From Actinomycetota bacterium (lineage in GTDB: Bacteria > Actinomycetota > Thermoleophilia > Solirubrobacterales > Thermoleophilaceae): DNA of 8,495 bases. Positions 6,962 to 8,495 of this stretch are shown here, one piece after another. A program made the translations under genes and the position numbers. The notes under the pieces were generated by a model. It did not search any database and was not told the DNA's origin. It saw nothing but the letters and a program-made list of their open reading frames with translations. Location of the stretch: contig VAXR01000091.1 in assembly GCA_005885165.1 (NCBI GenBank), positions 1-8,495 of the forward strand. Direction: 5' to 3'. Each line of letters opens with the position of its first letter. Position 1 is the first letter of the stretch.

Positions 6962-7672
6962 TCAGTACTCGACGGTGCCGGCCATCACGCGGCGGCCGGG
7001 GCCGCGCTGGGCCAGGCGCTCGATGCTCAGGCGGTGGTAGTCGCCGAGGCGGGCTCCAGTCGTGAGCCGCACGTCGGCGTGGCCGGACCGGTCGACGCTG
7101 AACGTGCCCGCGCTCATGCGGGTGCCGTCGTCGCGGATGCACCACATCTCGTAGACCGCGTCCGGAGCCGGCGTCAGACCGTTGACGGTCAGCCGTACGC
7201 GCGTGCCGCCGGAGAAGCTCGCGAGCTTCGCCGAAGCGCGGGCGGTGGAGGCGGGCGGCAGGCCGTGGAGCGAGGCCGTGTAGGCGTGCGACTCCGATGC
7301 GGTGCCACCGAGCCCGGCCGTTATGGCGAGCGTCACGAGGACGGCCACGGCCGCCGCCGCGACCGCTACGGGGATCGGCCTGACGAGCAGGCGCCGCAGC
7401 CAGGACCGCTCCCGCGGACGGCGCTCGCGGGCGAAGCCGTGGAGCACGGCCTCCTCGAGTGCGGCGGGGGGTTCGGCGGCCTCGGCCTCGACGCCCACCG
7501 CGGTGTCGAGCAGGGCGGGCATGACGGCGAACTCCGCGTGCTGGCGTGCGCACGCGGTGCAGGTGGCCAGGTGGGCGCGGACGGCGTCTGCCTCGTCGGG
7601 CTCGAGGGAGCCGAGCACGTAGCCGCCGAGGAGGACGCGGCACTCCTCGCAGGCGAGCGTCGAGTGGCTCAC
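6962..7672 (-). CDS. RskA-type transmembrane anti-sigma factor with zinc-binding N terminus
   Basis: A 236-residue protein with the layout of a zinc-containing anti-sigma factor. The cytoplasmic N-terminal domain (about 1-50) carries H34-x3-C38-x2-C41 plus upstream C8 and C11; C11 is 23 residues before H34, the usual ZAS spacing, so it is the likely fourth ligand. An acidic, Ala-rich segment (60-80) and a very basic stretch (82-98) precede one membrane helix at about 99-121, so the rest faces outward. Residues 125-236 resemble the C-terminal domain of RskA, the anti-sigma-K factor, including the NGLTP...YEMWCI core strand region at 164-179. Its expected role is to hold the adjacent ECF sigma factor inactive until a signal at the envelope causes release, in RskA by regulated proteolysis. 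The GTG start overlaps the sigma stop (GTGA), a typical coupled pair. The signal is unknown; a single outward-facing cysteine (C178) is notable. Confidence 0.9.
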   Translation of the reverse strand: MSHSTLACEECRVLLGGYVLGSLEPDEADAVRAHLATCTACARQHAEFAVMPALLDTAVGVEAEAAEPPAALEEAVLHGFARERRPRERSWLRRLLVRPIPVAVAAAAVAVLVTLAITAGLGGTASESHAYTASLHGLPPASTARASAKLASFSGGTRVRLTVNGLTPAPDAVYEMWCIRDDGTRMSAGTFSVDRSGHADVRLTTGARLGDYHRLSIERLAQRGPGRRVMAGTVEY

Positions 7673-8208
7673 GGCTCCACCCCCATCTCCTCGAGGGCCA
7701 GCCGCAGGCCGCGCAGCGCGTACGAGATCCGGCTCTTCACGGTGCCGAGCGGCAGGCCCGTCTGCTCCGCTATCTCGCGGAGCCGGAGGCCCTGGAAGTG
7801 GGCGAGCCGGATCACCTGGCGGTGCTCGGGCGTGAGGCGCTCGAGCGCCGTTGCTACCTGCCAGCCGAGCAGCGCGCGCTCGATCGACTCCTCGCCGACG
7901 CTCTCGTCGAGCTCGCTCGGCTCGACCGCGAGGGACGGGCGCACGGCGCGGCGGCGCTTCAGGTCGATGACCGCGTTGCGCGCGATCCCGTAGAGCCAGG
8001 TGCGGAAGCTGGCGCGCGTGTGGTCGTAGGTGTCCGCGTGGCGCCAGACGCGCGTGAAGACGTCCTGGACGAGCTCCTCGGCGAGCCCGCGGTCGCCGAG
8101 GGCATTGAGGGCGAACCCGTAGAGCTCGCCGGAGTAGGTTCGGTACAGGGCACGCATCGAGTCCTCGCCTTGTTCCTCCTGAAGGCTTTTGAGCAGGGCG
8201 GCGGACAC
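7669..8208 (-). CDS. ECF-type RNA polymerase sigma factor
   Basis: With the GTG at 8208 the protein has 179 residues, normal for the extracytoplasmic-function sigma family. Region 2 covers about 20-88 (LYRTYSGELYGFAL, then AEELVQDVFTRVW at 43-55, and a WLYGIARN segment at 71-78 near the -10-binding part). A variable acidic linker follows at about 92-112. Region 4 covers about 115-172, with a helix-turn-helix at 141-165 (REIAEQTGLPLGTVKSRI) that should bind the -35 box. The start is uncertain. The ATG at 8157 has GAGGA 4 bases upstream and would give 162 residues, but it removes the leading helix LLKSLQEEQGEDSMRALY, which lines up well with the usual ECF N terminus. The frame stays open further upstream but runs into the HNH gene and looks unlike any sigma factor. 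It overlaps the anti-sigma gene by four bases. With an RskA-type partner it resembles the SigK group; I do not assign a group. Confidence 0.93.
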   Translation of the reverse strand: MSAALLKSLQEEQGEDSMRALYRTYSGELYGFALNALGDRGLAEELVQDVFTRVWRHADTYDHTRASFRTWLYGIARNAVIDLKRRRAVRPSLAVEPSELDESVGEESIERALLGWQVATALERLTPEHRQVIRLAHFQGLRLREIAEQTGLPLGTVKSRISYALRGLRLALEEMGVEP

Positions 8209-8217
8209 CTTTGACTC

Positions 8218-8246
8218 GTTATACGCGCGAGCGGGGTTACGGGTTC
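8218..8246 (-). promoter_or_regulatory. candidate ECF-type promoter of the sigma/anti-sigma operon
   Basis: On the minus strand GAAC (8246-8243) is followed by 17 bases and then CGTATAAC (8225-8218), which ends 9 bases before the GTG at 8208. GAAC near -35 and CGT near -10 at this spacing are common in ECF promoters, so self-activation is possible. The match is short and the specificity of this sigma factor is unknown. Confidence 0.35.
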
Positions 8247-8296
8247 GAGTTGAGGGTAGGCCGGCGATCCGCGTAGCGGCTAGGTCGGCGCGTCGC

Positions 8297-8495
8297 TCAG
8301 GCAGCCTGACGCCGGAGAGCCACACCCCTACCGGCGAAGTTGTCGGTCTGGCTGTGGCAGTTGGGGCACAGCAGGCGCACGTTCTCGAGCCGGTTGTCGA
8401 GGTTGTCGCCGTTCACGTGGTGAAGGGCCATGGAGAGCGGTCGACCGCGCCACTGCGAAACACCGCACTCCTCGCAATGGTCCTGTTTCAGGCCG
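8297..8495 (-). CDS. HNH endonuclease, C-terminal part (5' end outside window)
   Basis: Sixty-five codons and a TGA are visible; the frame enters from the right edge with no start. The segment shows a complete HNH nuclease core: a first zinc pair CEEC, then LHHVNGDNLDNRLENVRLL, then a second zinc pair CPNC followed by H and SQTDNFAGRG. The HH pair holds the candidate catalytic His, and the downstream Asn and the His after CPNC complete the HNH triad. The form 'H-NGDN-DNRLENLR-LCPNCHSQT' is typical of small stand-alone HNH proteins found in phages and scattered in bacterial chromosomes; many act as homing or nicking enzymes. The N-terminal part, which would show a DNA-recognition domain if there is one, is outside. 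The stop is 88 bases before the sigma factor start. Function beyond nuclease is unknown. Confidence 0.85.
   Translation of the reverse strand, partial: GLKQDHCEECGVSQWRGRPLSMALHHVNGDNLDNRLENVRLLCPNCHSQTDNFAGRGVALRRQAA

Noticed and set aside
6369..7643. Cupredoxin as the C-terminal end of a 424-residue fusion
   Set aside because: The upstream part of that frame is a shadow of the anti-sigma gene. A lipoprotein signal peptide and a good ribosome site mark an internal ATG at 6803.
8236..8260. tRNA-like T-loop text (GGGTTCGAGT) upstream of the sigma gene
   Set aside because: The flanking bases do not form a T-stem, and no acceptor, D or anticodon arms are found around it. The same text near position 50 lies inside a coding region.
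8209..8325. N-terminal extension of the sigma factor to an ATG at 8325
   Set aside because: The added residues do not resemble an ECF sigma factor and overlap the end of the HNH gene; the better starts are at 8208 or 8157.

Overview
The window is very GC-rich and densely coded, and most genes start with GTG. An ECF sigma factor sits with an RskA-type anti-sigma factor, and there is a paired ABC exporter. Together these suggest a high-GC actinomycete-type chromosome. Thermoleophilia (Solirubrobacterales or Gaiellales) is my best guess, but that is an inference from style and gene content, with no marker gene in the window. I see no rRNA, tRNA, CRISPR array, insertion sequence or prophage module.

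Layout from left to right. (1) Positions 1-880, minus: the N-terminal part of a membrane-anchored or secreted YncE-like beta-propeller protein that runs off the left edge. (2) Positions 961-2636, minus: a probable two-gene operon, a CAX-type Ca2+/H+ antiporter followed 35 bases later by a small secreted matrixin-like zinc metalloprotease. (3) Positions 2637-2710: a short divergent control region with an AT-rich patch and a TTACGTAA palindrome. (4) Positions 2711-6267, plus: two ABC half-exporters joined by a GTGA stop/start overlap. The motifs fit an asymmetric heterodimer: the first subunit has lost the catalytic glutamate and Q-loop glutamine, while the second keeps them and carries the altered signature. 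(5) Positions 6269-6359: a 91-base nested inverted repeat that almost fills the gap between convergent genes. (6) Positions 6369-8208, minus: an ECF sigma factor, an overlapping membrane anti-sigma factor, then a cupredoxin lipoprotein. (7) Positions 8297-8495, minus: the C-terminal part of an HNH endonuclease that runs off the right edge.

How the genes may work together. The sigma/anti-sigma pair looks like an envelope-signal switch, and the cupredoxin lipoprotein beside it is the natural candidate target. The ABC pair should work as one drug or lipid exporter. The antiporter and protease may be co-transcribed, but any functional link is speculation.

Nothing here is clearly a new defence or mobile system. 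The items most worth a second look are the nested inverted repeat, the sigma/anti-sigma/cupredoxin group, and the apparently leaderless GTG starts.
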